From: Pyronema omphalodes
Taxonomy: Eukaryota > Ascomycota > Pezizomycetes > Pezizales > Pyronemataceae
Assembly: GCA_024516155.1 (NCBI GenBank)
Contig: JAJJXM010000006.1
Coordinates: 806,001 to 870,000, forward strand
Length of the DNA: 64,000 nt
Direction: 5' to 3'
Position 1 is the stretch's first letter. Each line of letters opens with the position of its first letter. This document shows, piece after piece, positions 1 to 12,540 of the stretch. Both the position numbers and the translations under genes were made by a program. Below the pieces are notes generated by a model. The model saw only the letters and a program-made list of their open reading frames with translations. It did no database searches and had not been told where the DNA came from.

Positions 1-3000
1 TGTCAGAATATTGCTGTCACAGGATAACATCAACTGCATCACTAGGAATATCGTTTATCCCAGGCTGCTCTTGCGGGAATCATAGGCGAGTTTGCGATTC
101 TTAAGATCACATCATATATATAGTCGAAACCCGTCACATTATATGTTCGTGCCTAAAGATGGTGGCGCTAGCCACCATCTTTAGGCACGAGTAACCAGTT
201 TATCAACAGTTGGAGTTGTGTACCAACGGTTCGATTTGTAGAGGCAACACAATGGACCGGCCGTAGGCCGGAACAGACCACATCCTCTCTTGTATCATGT
301 ATGTACCTTTAGCTAGTTAGCTGCATATCATGTAGTGCTGAGGAATCATAGAGGTTGACTCATAAAACGATGGTGTCGGACATGTACTCGCAGTACACAG
401 CACAGCTATAGATATGGTAACGCCTATCTGCATGCGTGGTAAGCATGATATGATGCGGATACTTCGTGATCGCTGTTACTATTGATTGGACTGTCGATCA
501 TCACATTGCACATTGTTGTGCAAACGAAGCTCAGCCGCCAGACTAGTGATAGAAAAATAGTCGTAACGATATGAGCTTCAGGACAGCTTCATCCTTGGGT
601 TTCTCCGGTTCGCCCCACACAGTGAGTCGAGAAACAGATGAATCATTGCACGATGAACCTATGGTTTAAGCTACTATTAGGTCCTAGATCCCAGGGTCCT
701 CATCGTAGTCATCATCATCACCATCATATCATCGAACAAGACGGAGCTTCATCATCTACGGGCCGGTGAATGTAACATCGTGGCTCGGTAGATGTTGGTG
801 TGGCGTCACAATGGGTTGACTCGTGGCTAATATTAATAGGGCTGGCTTTTGTAGGACAAGCATTGTGGGGCTGCTGCGGACCAGGACCTGCGGCCTACAC
901 TTGGCGCTCAAGCGATATGTACTCCGCGTTTGAACGGTTGTTAGATCGTATGCAAATGTGTCTGATGTTTGTGACTTGCCCTGAACCTTAGGAATGTAAG
1001 TTATATACACTCTAACAGTGACCAGCCTTGCGTGGCTCGAACTTGGGGTAATAAATCTTTGTTACGCCACGTTGAGGCGTACTAAAGTGCCTCCTCGTTC
1101 GTGTCTCTTGCTTTGTCGTGGACTTTCGGATTACGACGTTGTAAGGGATGTCTTTCTGACATTCTGACTACATAGATATCAATGGATTTTCTGGGGTACA
1201 GGTGAAAGTGTAAATTCATCTGACTGTTGAATTACATAGATAGGTAACTCTAACCACAACCCTTTGCCTTTTGGTGCCACATGACGAAACGGCTTCTTAC
1301 CCCGAGCTCTCCTGTTAAAGCTGACACCGCTTTGTCCGGTACATAGTAGATACTACTTAGTCAACTTGCTAAGGTGCAAATCAATCTTACCAGCAACTGT
1401 CGATGGTCCTTGATGTATATGTTTTGTAGATATCTGGGGTAGGTAGGACTCTAACGTTGTCTTTGCTTTGTTTAGACCCCAACTTTTAGATGATCATGAT
1501 CCAAATTTGACTTTGTTGCAATACATATTCTAATTTGCGTATTGTCCTTTACAACCATCTGCATTGTCCAGTGACCCATTTGTAGGATACTTATTCGAAA
1601 AAAGCATAACCATAGCGGCTGTCATATTATACCCGCGGAGCGCTCGTACATAGTTCAGCGCTTAAGAAACAAGAATCGGCCCTGCGTATTCTGCATATCA
1701 ATGCATACCGCTGCAATCATATGCTGTGCTATGCAATTATATGCATATGACCCTACTGCACCTCATATGGAAACATCCAGCGATCCTCTGTGCCACGCGC
1801 CTTAGCGCCTCCGAACAGTACAGTCCATAATTCTATGCATTGATTGTTCGTAAACTTATCCGCGCTGATTCCTGCAAACTGGATCATGAGCCTGTGGAGT
1901 TGTGAACAGACTCTGCTCTTATCCAAATCTATCTATATGGGGATTATGCCGAGCACCAACGGCCGGAGAAAAGCAATATGACCCCGCAGAAACTTGATTA
2001 TGCCGCCGTTGAAGTAAATCGCCAAGAACAGGATTCTTTTTGAGTTCATTGTGGCGTTCACTTTCAAATACTTGTTGCGTAATACATACAAATATTTACA
2101 TCAATGGTAGTTTCGAAAAGAAGTGATGTTTCATAGTCCCTAGTTACGTCCCGCATAGGATACCTCAAAGAGGTTTGGTAATGGTACACAAGTCGAGGTG
2201 AAATAATGGAATGCTCTAAAGTGCTATAGAAGGATGAAAGTATACTTTGATTTTCGTGGGCTGCGGAGACTGGGGAGTCCGGATAACTGGGGGGATTGGG
2301 GTACCTACAGAAACTGGGGGAATTGAGGTACCCAAAGAAAACGGGAGTGGTTTCGAGGGGGGCATGAAAACGGCGAAGGATATTTGCTTTATTGTTGCAC
2401 CTGGAGAAGTGTTTGAGGTCCTGTTTTAGAACCATGAAGCTGACCTTGTTTGTTTTTTATCTCAGCCTTAGTAGATGGCATTCTTCTTTCTTCCCCCAAA
2501 GTTCCATAACATAGGGTACTTAATTCATAGTTCACCTTGTCCGTTTATCAGGCATCCTCCCGTCATCCCATCTCCGAGGTGTGACTGTCTAGCATATTAA
2601 TTACGAACTCATAAGCGGGGAAAATAAGCACGTATGGTTAAACCCTAATGACTTCTCATTGCTGAGATATTATTCGTAATGATTGATGATGATCACAATA
2701 TAATTGCTGCATGTAATGTGTGATTCGCGGAGCATTATTTGTCCGATGCACCAATTGTCGGATGTTTGATCTGAGATCCTCAAAGGATCGAGGTTACATA
2801 ACTTAGATATAAACCATGTACACTATGCAGGTAATGCATATCTAATCTCATTCCAGTTTTACATACGCATCTCTAGGCCCACAGCTTCACAGCTTTGCAG
2901 CCTTGCAAGGTAAACGTGGAAATAATAACCCCATTCTGGCACTTCGAAGTACATTCAAAGAACACCTTTCTTACGGTATATGATCCGGCATAAGTACTTG

Positions 3001-3614
3001 AACAGACAGTACCCTATAGGTACTTCGATGTCGGCGTAGTTTTCAAAATATGTAGTGAGTCTAAGGTACCGGATCTCCGGTGTTGATGTGTAGTAGATGT
3101 AAGTATCATGTAGTACAGTCTGTGTTTTATAGTCCGCCTTAAATTTGCTGTTGAACACCGCCAGATCCCCGACGTCGTGATACATACCCTGATTAGAAGG
3201 CATATTCCTATTCTTCTCACACTTCTCTCGTATCTGGACAGGACTAGACTCAGCGATGAGATGGACAATATAAGTAGAATATTGAGATCGTCGGTGAAAG
3301 TCTGTTGTTATAGTGGAATAGTTGGCAATTCCATATGTCGTAATATATGTGTGTGCTCGTGGACAAGAAACATAATTAAGCGGACTGCGGAGTTGTTTAC
3401 CGATTGGAGGCACATATCTCTCGGTTATTTAGGTATGTGTTATGCTGCACAAGTACCAAGAACCAGAGTTTCTAATTTAAAACTAATCAGCTGCATTGGT
3501 TGGGACTGTGAAAGATGAGATGAAAAATTTGTCTATTTACGGAGATCACATGACCTTATCATCTCCCATCACTCGTTGTACTTTTAAAAACTTCAAAGCT
3601 TCAAACATTACCCC
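1..3614. other. gene-poor flank
   Basis: No coding region here can be supported. Open frames are short and lack family resemblance. The longest, about 150 codons on the minus strand at 2955-3413, begins at a non-ATG codon and looks like chance. The stretch 2265-2360 carries a loose G-rich direct repeat built on a GGTACC-containing unit. The strong foldback at 147-190 is listed separately. A small CCGGCC/GGCCGG hairpin lies near 256-270. Confidence 0.6.
147..190. repeat. 44-bp perfect foldback (20-bp stem)
   Basis: Two perfectly complementary 20-nt arms (147-166 and 171-190) are separated by the 4-nt loop gcta. The right arm ends in ggcacga and is followed by gtaacc. A second foldback at 44687-44727 ends in the same ggcacgagtaac string, so the two may be related miniature elements. 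There is no obvious target duplication and no coding content. Confidence 0.85.
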
Positions 3615-5460
3615 TTACAAGTCCGCAAGTAATCCTTTAACCGTACTGTTAACCTCTTCCAAAGGTACAGTAACTTTAAAGTTCTTTCTCCTAGCCTGTA
3701 CCTCGACCAACTTCTCCTTCTTCCAAGGAGTTCCAAGGACAACCATAACTGGGTATCCAACCAAATCAGCATCCTTCATTTTCCACATCAAATCCTTGAC
3801 ATTGCGATCATCCAAGATAGTCTCGACACCTGCTTCACTAAGTTTATCGTAGATTCCCTCGGCATCGCTCTGGAGATCAGGGTGAGAAACAACAACCGCA
3901 TCAAATGGCGCGACAACCCGCGGCCATTGAAGTCCCTTTGAGTCTCGGTATCCTGCTGCAATCGCGGCAATCATGCGAGAAACACCAATACCATGACATC
4001 CCATCTCCATGGGGACAATCTTCTGGTCCTCGTTTGCAACGGTGGCATTGAGAGGGAGAGAGTATCTGGTTCCGAGATGGAAAGTGTGACCGAGCTCAAT
4101 AGCTGTGGTGCTCTTGAGTCTACCCTCGGTACAGCGGGGACAATGGTCATCGACGCGGGGTTTGAGGAGTGTTAATGGAGAGTTAGTCTTGGGGTTAGAT
4201 ATGATGGAGGTGGTGGGGATGGATTTTTCGGACACAAAGCCGGCAGCAGGGTGGTCGCTGTGGTTGCTGAAAGTAGAATCTCCAAGCGGGTATGGAATAG
4301 CGGAGTCAAAGAGGTTAATGATCTGGGAGTGAGGAACCTTCTCTTCAGTAGAGAAAGGGGTAAAGTTCTCCATGAAGACATCAAGGGCTTTTGTATGACC
4401 GGGGTCAAGGTCGGGAACTATCTCTTTAATTCGGTGAAGATTGACTTCATTCTGGACGGCTTCGTTGTTGGCGTTCAAAGAGGTCTTGAGGTAGTAGGTG
4501 TTAATTAGAGTCTTTTTGTCGGTGGTGATGGCGTGGTGGACAGCAATCTCGGAGCGTGAGGGAGAGAATTGTGCCTTCTCGGCGGGCCTCGGGACAGCCG
4601 CTTCGGTGTTGGCTGTGTAGGAACAGCTGGTGCAAGAGAGTATCTCATCCTCGCCAGAAGCAGAGGGGTAGAGGTATTCGTGAGATAAGTTTCCTCCCAT
4701 GGCTCCGGAGTCCGCCTCTGCAACAAGATATGGTAATCCAAGCTCATCAAAGAGGTTGCGGTACGCAACTCGGACTTCTTCGTATGTCTGTAGAGCAGCC
4801 TTCTCGGAGGCATCAAATGTGTAGAGATCCTTCATGGTAAATTCTCTGCCACGCAACAGTCCAGCTCTAGGACGGCGTTCATCTCTGTATTTCCGTCCAA
4901 TCTGGTATACTCTCAATGGCAACTTTTTGTGACTTTTTACAGTATTACCAATTAATGATGTAATTTCCTCCTCGTGGGTAGGTGAGAGAATCATTTTCGA
5001 TCCTTTACGGTCTTGGAACCGCATCAATTCTGCACCACCTTTCTCAAGACGACCAGTTCTTGTCCATAATTCTTCAGAGGAGATAGTAGAGAGTGCAAGC
5101 CTCGAGGCACCGATTGAGCGCATGTGCTTATCGATCAATTTTTCGAGCTTCTCATGGACGCGGTGGCCGAAGGGAAGGTAATGGAAGACTCCAGAGTATG
5201 CCTTCCGAAGGTACCCTGCCTTGACGAGCAGCTCATATGTAGCGTCGGATTCATTATCTTTTTTGGACTCAATACCGCCGGTAGGAACGAAGACATTGGA
5301 GAGACGGTCCCGGTGGTCACACTACAATCCGTCAGAAGATGCGGGGCACAATCGCGGGAGGGGGAGGTAGACCTACAGTCAAGTGCCTCCGCAAATACGG
5401 CGACGCGACAAGTAAGCGGGCGCTGGAGGGACGTTGGATTAACCGGAATGCTAGTGCCAT
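3615..5460 (-). CDS. AIM10: mitochondrial prolyl-tRNA synthetase (bacterial type)
   Basis: This class II aminoacyl-tRNA synthetase charges tRNA-Pro with proline, probably in the mitochondrial matrix. The model is complement(join(3615..5321,5377..5460)), giving 596 residues. Exon 1 encodes 28 residues starting MALAFRLIQRP, rich in Arg/Ser/Leu and lacking acidic residues, as expected of a mitochondrial presequence. The 55-nt intron has donor GTAGGT, branch CTGAC and acceptor TTGTAG, in phase 0. The core shows VPTGG and YLRKAYSGVFHYLPFG near the N-terminus, SPTHEEEIT around residue 140, motif 2 (GRKYRDERRPRAGLLRGREF) at about 170-190, GHTFHLGTRYS, and motif 3 (GCHGIGVSRM) near 475. An anticodon-binding-like C-terminus follows. 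Length matches bacterial-type ProRS of about 570-600 residues. It is transcribed divergently from MAK21. The name AIM10 is that of the yeast mitochondrial enzyme. The start codon and the weak donor are the least certain points. Confidence 0.93.
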
Positions 5461-5914
5461 CTTGAAGTCCGGTGGAGGAGCAGAGGACTGTGAAGATCGC
5501 AGGCGTCCATGACGTCCAGCCAAGCCAAGAGCACAACTAATCACCGGCAATCACTCAACACAAAACCAACCATGAATCCATGACATGTCCAAGCTTAAAT
5601 GTGGGCCAAGTTCGAGGCAGAATATGATTGGGTAATTAATTTCACGTTCAATCCGACATTCCTCTCTCGGCCGGCGCGGCGACTGGTATACACGGTGATT
5701 CAGCTGGTTGCCGGTCTCAATGGTGCACTTTCAGGGTTTATTTTAGCACGCTCGCGAGAAAATTTACGCTCTTCCAGGCGCGTCCCTGCGCGAGCTGGGC
5801 ACTTAGTGGGGGAGGAAAAATACCATTTTCTTTCCAAACCGACAGCACCACCACGATTCGAAAAATCGACCGACCGACCGACCGTTCTATCTGACCTTTC
5901 GATCGCTGCGCGGC
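5461..5914. promoter_or_regulatory. divergent promoter region of ProRS and MAK21
   Basis: This 454-bp interval separates the start codons of two genes transcribed away from each other, so it must hold both promoters. It contains an AT-rich GAAAATTTA element at 5758-5766, resembling the RRPE motif common upstream of yeast ribosome-biogenesis genes. A (GACC)n run lies at about 5867-5884 just before the MAK21 start. Assigning regulatory function to either is inference. Confidence 0.5.
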
Positions 5915-8900
5915 ATGGCAAAGAAGGACTCAACCAAGTCCGATGGAGCTTCCACCGCCGTCGACACTGCGCCGGTGTTCTCCAGCGATGCTCTGAGCAA
6001 GCTTACTGCGGCTATTCAGAGCGGATTCGAAAAGACCAAGAACGGACAGCCTGCGACAAAGGAGACCAAGAAAGAGAAGCACGACCGGAAGAAGAAGGAA
6101 AAGAAGGAACGCCAGAAGGCGGCTCCCAAGGAGAAGGAGGCGCCCAAGGATAAGGCGGCGCCCAAGGACAAGGCTGCGCCGGCTGCTGCTGCTACCAGTG
6201 TTTCTGAGAAGAAGGCCCCCGCCCCTACCAGGACGCGCGCTCCATTGGGAGATCAAGACGGAGAATTTTCTAGGGCTGCGAAGGAGAAGAGACAACAGAA
6301 CCAGCCCAAGCCTACAGCACCGAGGACCGAGAAGAAGGAGTTTACTCCCACAGAGAAGACGATTGCCGCATGGAAGCCTCAGAGAACTAAGCCTGGTACA
6401 CAGTACGAGACCGAGGCAATTCAGCGCAAGACTGCCTCCCAGGAGAAGGCTTCCACTTCATTTCCTAAAACGTCCACTGGCCGCATTGACAAAGATGCTC
6501 TACTCAAGGAAATTGTCGAATTGGGTGGAAATGCCGAAGATTTGGCATTGGTTGAAGGCATTGAGTCAGATGATGACCAGGAGGAGGTTGTCATTGAGTC
6601 CGGCGAGGCTAAGGATATCAAGAAGAACGATATTGAGGCTTTCATGAAGGAAATTGGACTCCAGGCTGGAAAACTTCCTGAGGTGGACGATGACGAAGAG
6701 GACGAAGAGGAGGAGGATGATGATGAGGAGGAGGAGGAAGAGGAGGAGGAAGATGAGGACGATGATGAGGATGAAGAAGATGAGGAGGAGGGCGAGGAAA
6801 CGAAGGATGTTGAGATGGCTGATGTCACTGCGGCTACAGGGGATAAGAAGTCTAAGCTGGTAAGGCGCCCGTACTTACTGCATTTCCACAGCTGACATTT
6901 CTCCAGATTTTTCCTAAACGCCCTGACTGGCATGCCGAAGTTCTCCCCGAGTTGAAGGCTCCGAAAACCGCCCCTACGCCGGAAGAAATTAAGGCTCTCC
7001 ATGAGCGTGCGAAGACTCTTTTGGACGCCGAAAATGAGGTTTATAGTAAGACTGAGCTTGTCAAATCCTCTGACAGACAATTCTTGAGTCAGATTATGAA
7101 CAGCGGTACCCTTACCGATAAGATTTCTGCTTTGACTTTGATCTGTCAGGAGTCGCCTCTTCATACTACCAAAACCCTTCAGAGTCTTCTCGCCTTGGCT
7201 CAGAAGAAGTCAAAATCGCAAACTATTCAGGCACTCAGGGCTATCAAGGATTTGTTCGCTCAGGGTGTTGTTCTCCCTCCTCACCGTAAATTGAAGTTCT
7301 TTGCGAAGCAGCCTCAGCTTGGAGCCAAGGGTACCAAGGATATCCACTTGATTGCTTGGGCATATGAGGACTGGTTAAAGAACTTTTACTTTGAGGTTCT
7401 CAAGTGCTTGGAGCAGTTGTGTGGAGACCAGGTTCCCTACGCTAGGACGAACGCCGTTGGGTATGTTTACGAGCTTCTGAAGGAGAAGCCCGAGCAGGAG
7501 GCGAACTTGCTCAGAGTTTTGGTTAATAAGATTGTACGTCTTTTATTTACGTGTTCTTGGGTTGCAATACTGACTCGGTTCTAGGGAGATACCGACAAGA
7601 AAGTTTCCTCTAAGGTGTCATTCTTGCTGCTTCAGCTTATGAACGCACACCCTGCCATGAAGAGCATTATTATTAACGCTTTGGAAGCTGAGGTTGTGTT
7701 CAAGCACGGTAACAAGACGAATGCTAGATATTATGCCATTATCACATTGAACCAGACTGTATTGTCTACACTTGATCACGATATTGCTAACAAATTGCTC
7801 GATATCTACTTTGGTATCTTCACCTCTCTTTTGCAGAAGGAGAATTCTGCACCAACTGCTGCTATGAACGCTACTGGTGCCAACGCTGCTGGCAAGCACA
7901 CCAAATTCCAGGATGAGAAGAAGGCCACCAAGAATGACAAAAAGGTTAATCGGAAAGCTCGTCTCCGTGCCCAGAAGGCAGAGCAGCAGGACCAGTTTGA
8001 GGAGGAGAGCAACGCAAAATTGGTTTCCGCCGTTCTAACCGGTGTCAACCGTGCGTTCCCCTTCTCTAAGCTCGACGACGACGTTTTCAGCCAGCACATG
8101 GACACTCTTTTCAGAATTACCCACCAGGGCAACTTCAACACCAGTATCCAGGCCTTACTCCTGATTTTCCAGGTTTCAAACGCCAAACAGGCCGTCTCCG
8201 ACAGATTCTACAGAACTCTCTACGAATCTTTGTTGGATCAGCGTCTCATCAGCTCCTCAAAGCAGGCCCTCTACCTCAACCTTCTTTTCCGTGCCCTCAA
8301 GGCAGACACTTCTCCCAAGCGTGTCAAGGCTTTTGTCAAGCGTATTATCCAGAGCGCAACTCTCCACCAACCTGCCTTCATCTGTGGTGTCTTGTACCTT
8401 CTCAGCGAGCTAGAAGTCACCATGCCCAGTATCCGCACTCTGATTACTGACCCGGAGCCCAACGAGGAGGATGACGAGGAGGTCTTCCAGGACGCCCCCG
8501 ATTCCGATACCGAGGCCCCCGCAAAGCCTGCTGCTGCTCCCACGCCGAAGGCTGGACCCAAGTACGACGGACGCAAGCGTGACCCACTTCACGCCGATGC
8601 CGACCAAAGTTGTCTTTGGGAGCTTCTTCCTTTCGTTAACCACTTCCACCCCACTGTTGCCTTATATGCTCAGTGCTTCTTGGAGAAGAAGAAGATGCCC
8701 AGTAAACCTGACCTTGGAATCCATACCCTCTCCCACTTCTTGGATAGATTCGTTTACCGTAATGCCAAGACTTCTTCTGCAAGCACTCGTGGTACCTCTA
8801 TCATGCAGCCTCTTGCTGGTGCTAAGAGTTTGGGTATGGTTCTGTCAACCCGTGATCGCGCGGCGGCCATGCAGCCTGTCAATTCTGAGGGCTTCTGGAA

Positions 8901-9564
8901 AAAGAAAGCAGAGGATGTTGCACCGGAAGAAGCCTTCTTCCACAAGTACTTCAACCTCACAAAACCGCAGACCAAGACAACAACAGGAAAGCGAAAGCGA
9001 GACGACGACGAAGAAGACAGCGATGCAGAGGAAGGAGAGATCTGGAAGGCTTTGGTTGATTCTCAGCCTGAGTTGGAGGGCGCAAATGAGGATGTTGACT
9101 TCGACGATGACAGTGATGATGATCTTAACTTGGATATGTCTGATATGTCTGATATGTCGGATGTTGAGATGGATAGTGATGCGGAGGCAAAGGGTGCTGA
9201 TGAGACTTGGGAAACTGATGACGATGAGGATGATGATGATGAAGAGGATGATGATGATGATGAGGGCGAGACAAAGACTTCTGGAGACGCTGAGGCTATG
9301 TTCGAGGCAGCTATGTCAAAGGCTAGTGCTAAGAGACAGAAGATGATGGAGGCGAGTGATGATGATGAGGAGGATGGTGGTATTAAGTTGGTGGACATGG
9401 GTGCCATTGCAGAAGACGCAGAGGAGGACGCGGAAGAGAAGAAGCCCAAGTCCAAGAAAGACAAGGAGAAGGAGGAGAAGAAGAAGCGTAGAAAGAAGAT
9501 GAAGGCTCTACCAACATTTGCAAGCATGGAGGATTATGCAGCCATGCTTTCAGACTCGGAGTAA
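5915..9564 (+). CDS. MAK21: Mak21/Noc1 (CBF family), 60S ribosome biogenesis factor
   Basis: This is the nucleolar Noc1 homologue, which in yeast pairs with Noc2 for early pre-60S assembly and export. The model is join(5915..6859,6907..7533,7585..9564), 1183 residues. Introns are 47 nt (GTAAGG..CAG, branch CTGAC) and 51 nt (GTACGT..TAG, branch CTGAC), both phase 0. Features in order: a Lys/Ala/Pro-rich N-terminus (residues about 45-130); a Glu/Asp tract at about 265-300; a HEAT-like region with AWAYEDWLKNFYFEVL and NAVGYVYELLKEKP; the CBF/Mak21 domain at roughly 700-950; and a strongly acidic, Lys-tipped C-terminus. Yeast Mak21 is 1025 residues, so the length is reasonable. The start MAKKDSTK follows a purine-containing context. 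Acidic repeats generate long antisense Ser-rich frames that are not genes. Confidence 0.95.
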
Positions 9565-12540
9565 ACGGGGTAATTTTGTGTCTCCGTTTCTTTTTTTAAA
9601 AAAGTTTTTTTGTTTCGTTTCATTCGGGAATCATGATCATGAATGGTATTGGTGGGGGCTTTTTTTCTGTAGTATATATTGTTTTCTTCGGTTTTTTTTC
9701 TGTGCATAGTTAGATATCACTGGCAGGGGTGGGTTACTTAATATACATCCCTCTGTCTCGTCGGGGCTTTGTACTTGTAGGATAAAGGAGCAAGTTTTTT
9801 TACTCTATAAATCCCCATCTGATAATATCTCTCATCTTAACCTATCCATCGTAAAGCCTCCAATATTGCCTTTCTAATCTCACCAGTCCCCTGGTGTCAG
9901 AGGATCAGTCTGTCCGTAGTTACTATCACACGGTGCAAAGTTGATTCATCCTTCCGCGCATTACATCACTCATTTTTAAGATCAAACAAATATGCACAAT
10001 ATCATCTCAACCCAGACCTTAAACCATCCACAAAATCATCCACAAAACCATCCACAAAACCATCCACAAAACCATCCACAAAACCATCCACAAAACCATC
10101 CACAAAACCATTCACAAAACCATTCACTCTTTTCTGCAGTTAAGAAAAAATAAGGAAAAAAACCCCTCCAAGAGATACGCAGCAGAATAATTGCGGCGAA
10201 GAGTTTATGACTATATATCGGAGTACATAGACGCGAGTGATATCAATATTTATTAGAATAGTCACAGGATATCACTATAATTTAGGTCCTGGAGAACAAG
10301 AATTCTGGTCGTCATAGATACACACGGAGGTATAGTGATGTGGTCGAGCCAATTGATTTCGTTAATTCCTATTTTCTATAACTAGGAATGTCCGGATTAG
10401 AGGCAGAAAAACCGATTCCAGTCATGCACTCGGAATCCTTAGTTTTCAACTGCACCGGATAGAGAGGTTATGAAATCACCCACATCATCAACTAAGCAAG
10501 TTCCTATGTAATCATAGATAGAAAAGGTCAAGCTCTGGAGATTTCAGGTCTTTTTTTAACGATCTCAGGGGCGCGTAAAACGCGTTTAGTCCTGTCTTCT
10601 ACATTAAAGTTGTGTATGTATGCTTTCATGATGAAGTGATTGCAGTAGACCCGGTCGACCTAGCCGAAGTTTTGAAGCCTGACCAGACCGCCGTGGACTT
10701 CCATGGACCAGGCTCATTGCAATCACCAAAATGTTCTTTAGACCCTCACAAAAAGTTGCAGTATAGACCCTCAATGATCACCGATTAACACTGCCACCTA
10801 TGATATTACTTTGCATGATCTAGCCAAGAGCTAGTGAGTAGTGATGACTATAAAATAGTTCGCCATGAGACGTCTTTTCCTTCCCGTTTACGTCACTAGT
10901 ATCCGGTGTTCCCGAAACATCCGCAGTTTTAGCATACGGAGATCGGATTGTGCATGCGTCCGCGACGATCGATCGATCCTACGTCTATCAGTTATTCGCC
11001 GTGATGATATTTGAGGACCCGATTCGATGGCACAAATACCTTCGAAATATTGATATTCCCTAGCTTCTTTCAAAGCACTAAGACATCTCAAGCCTTTTCA
11101 ATTCAATCCTTTCCCTGTATCCGGGTGAGTTCCCTATGACCCCCCAGGTTCTGCAGATCCATCACATACCATCACCGGAAAATGTCTCGGCGCTATCGAT
11201 CCGCATCATCAGATATCACTTTTATCATAAACACATCCATTCTAGTTTCTAGATATTTTTATCGATATTTGTGCGTCATTTTTGCACATTCGGGAGAGAG
11301 CCCCGATGGCTGAAAAGAGTCTATTGCTACCTTAGCTACGAAAGCTATGAGACTCTTTCTGATTCCTAACGTACGTAGTCACAAACAGGCCGGATTGTCT
11401 CATCCCGTCCTTGTCTCGTGCTCATGAATCCATGGGATATGATTTATCGATCCCTGATGTCTTGAAATAAAGTAGATACAATATACTGAGGTTACAAGGC
11501 TCATCGATGTAGTATTGCCGGCGGAACGTAGATATCCAGACACAAAGTTTACGGGGAGTACTGAAGATCCACAACGGGACGATGCTTTGAGCGCCGTTCA
11601 ACGATTTTCTCGAGCCGTCATGCTGTGGTATCAGATGATGCTATATCCTACTGACCTTGTTGACAGAAACTTTCAAAACCCATATCTAAATATTGTTGAG
11701 TGGTGCCTTATCACTCGAGGACGACTTCCTACTGGATGACGAGGAGAATAAACGCCCGTCAAAATGGAAATCCACAGGTACAGGTACAACGCGACAAAAT
11801 TCCCGCAGAAGAATCGGCATGTAGAGACGGGAGATCATCTAGCGAGTTGTGTACATATTGCAATCGATATGTGTGGTCCATTTCAAAATACAACTCTGTA
11901 TCCTATCCATGTATGTACAATATAACAAACCCAGAAGTTTACAAAGGCCTCATAACCAACGAAACCTCGAATCATCAGAAGCACCGAAACAACTTCGAAC
12001 CTTCTTTACACAGCCATTTTCATCAGCTCACACCACCAGAAGCATTTGGAACCATTCCGACAGGATGATGTTGCGTCTGTATCTCAGAGAACACAGCACG
12101 AGGCTTGCAGTCGCTTCAGCATGGGAGGCATGATGCTCAGGCACATGGCCTCTACGAGCTTCTGCAAGATTGGGGATCATAGTGACTGATGCCTGTCGAT
12201 ATTAGCCTCTAGGAACTTCTGGTAACCCTCCCTCCTCCTCCTTACCTTCCTTCCAAAATGAAATAATATGCAAACGCGCTTAGTTTCCAAGTATTTGCAA
12301 TACAACTCCCGGGTGTATCGGTATATGATATTGGTACATGACTTTTGTTATTCTACGAACTTTCAGCCCTGGAGGCAGCGAAATCAGTCAATGGTGGTAT
12401 GAGCAATCATCTCTTCTTTTTTTCTTTTTTTTCCTGCGCTTGTCCAAAAAGATTTGAAACCGGATGTGTCTGTATTCCGTAATAGCAGTAATACTAGTAT
12501 TATCGCATATTTCTTTTTATTGTTATCATTATTATTATGA
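9565..12540. other. intergenic, no supported gene
   Basis: The first 250 bp downstream of MAK21 are T-rich and probably hold its 3' UTR. Beyond the 12-bp minisatellite at 10024-10125 there is only unique sequence with short frames. A frame open across about 11500-11739 lacks an ATG near its start and resembles nothing I recognise. A small imperfect hairpin with arms aaagagtct/agactcttt lies at about 11313-11361. Confidence 0.5.
10024..10125. repeat. 12-bp minisatellite (CCATCCACAAAA)n
   Basis: About 8.5 tandem copies of CCATCCACAAAA. The second unit has T for the first C, and the last units carry CCATTCAC. Edge units are degenerate and the core is perfect, which fits slippage or unequal exchange homogenising the middle. 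Confidence 0.95.

Noticed and set aside
147..190. Helitron 3' terminus
   Set aside because: A hairpin is present, but it is not followed by CTRR and there is no Rep/helicase gene.
1017..1050. tRNA-like T-arm (ggctcgaacttgg)
   Set aside because: Flanking sequence does not form acceptor, D or anticodon stems.
2955..3413. 152-codon minus-strand frame
   Set aside because: Non-ATG start, no recognised motif and no splice partner; likely chance in a gene-poor flank.
6421..7164. 247-codon minus-strand frame with a long Ser run
   Set aside because: Antisense of the MAK21 acidic tract; the plus strand has the homologous protein and introns.
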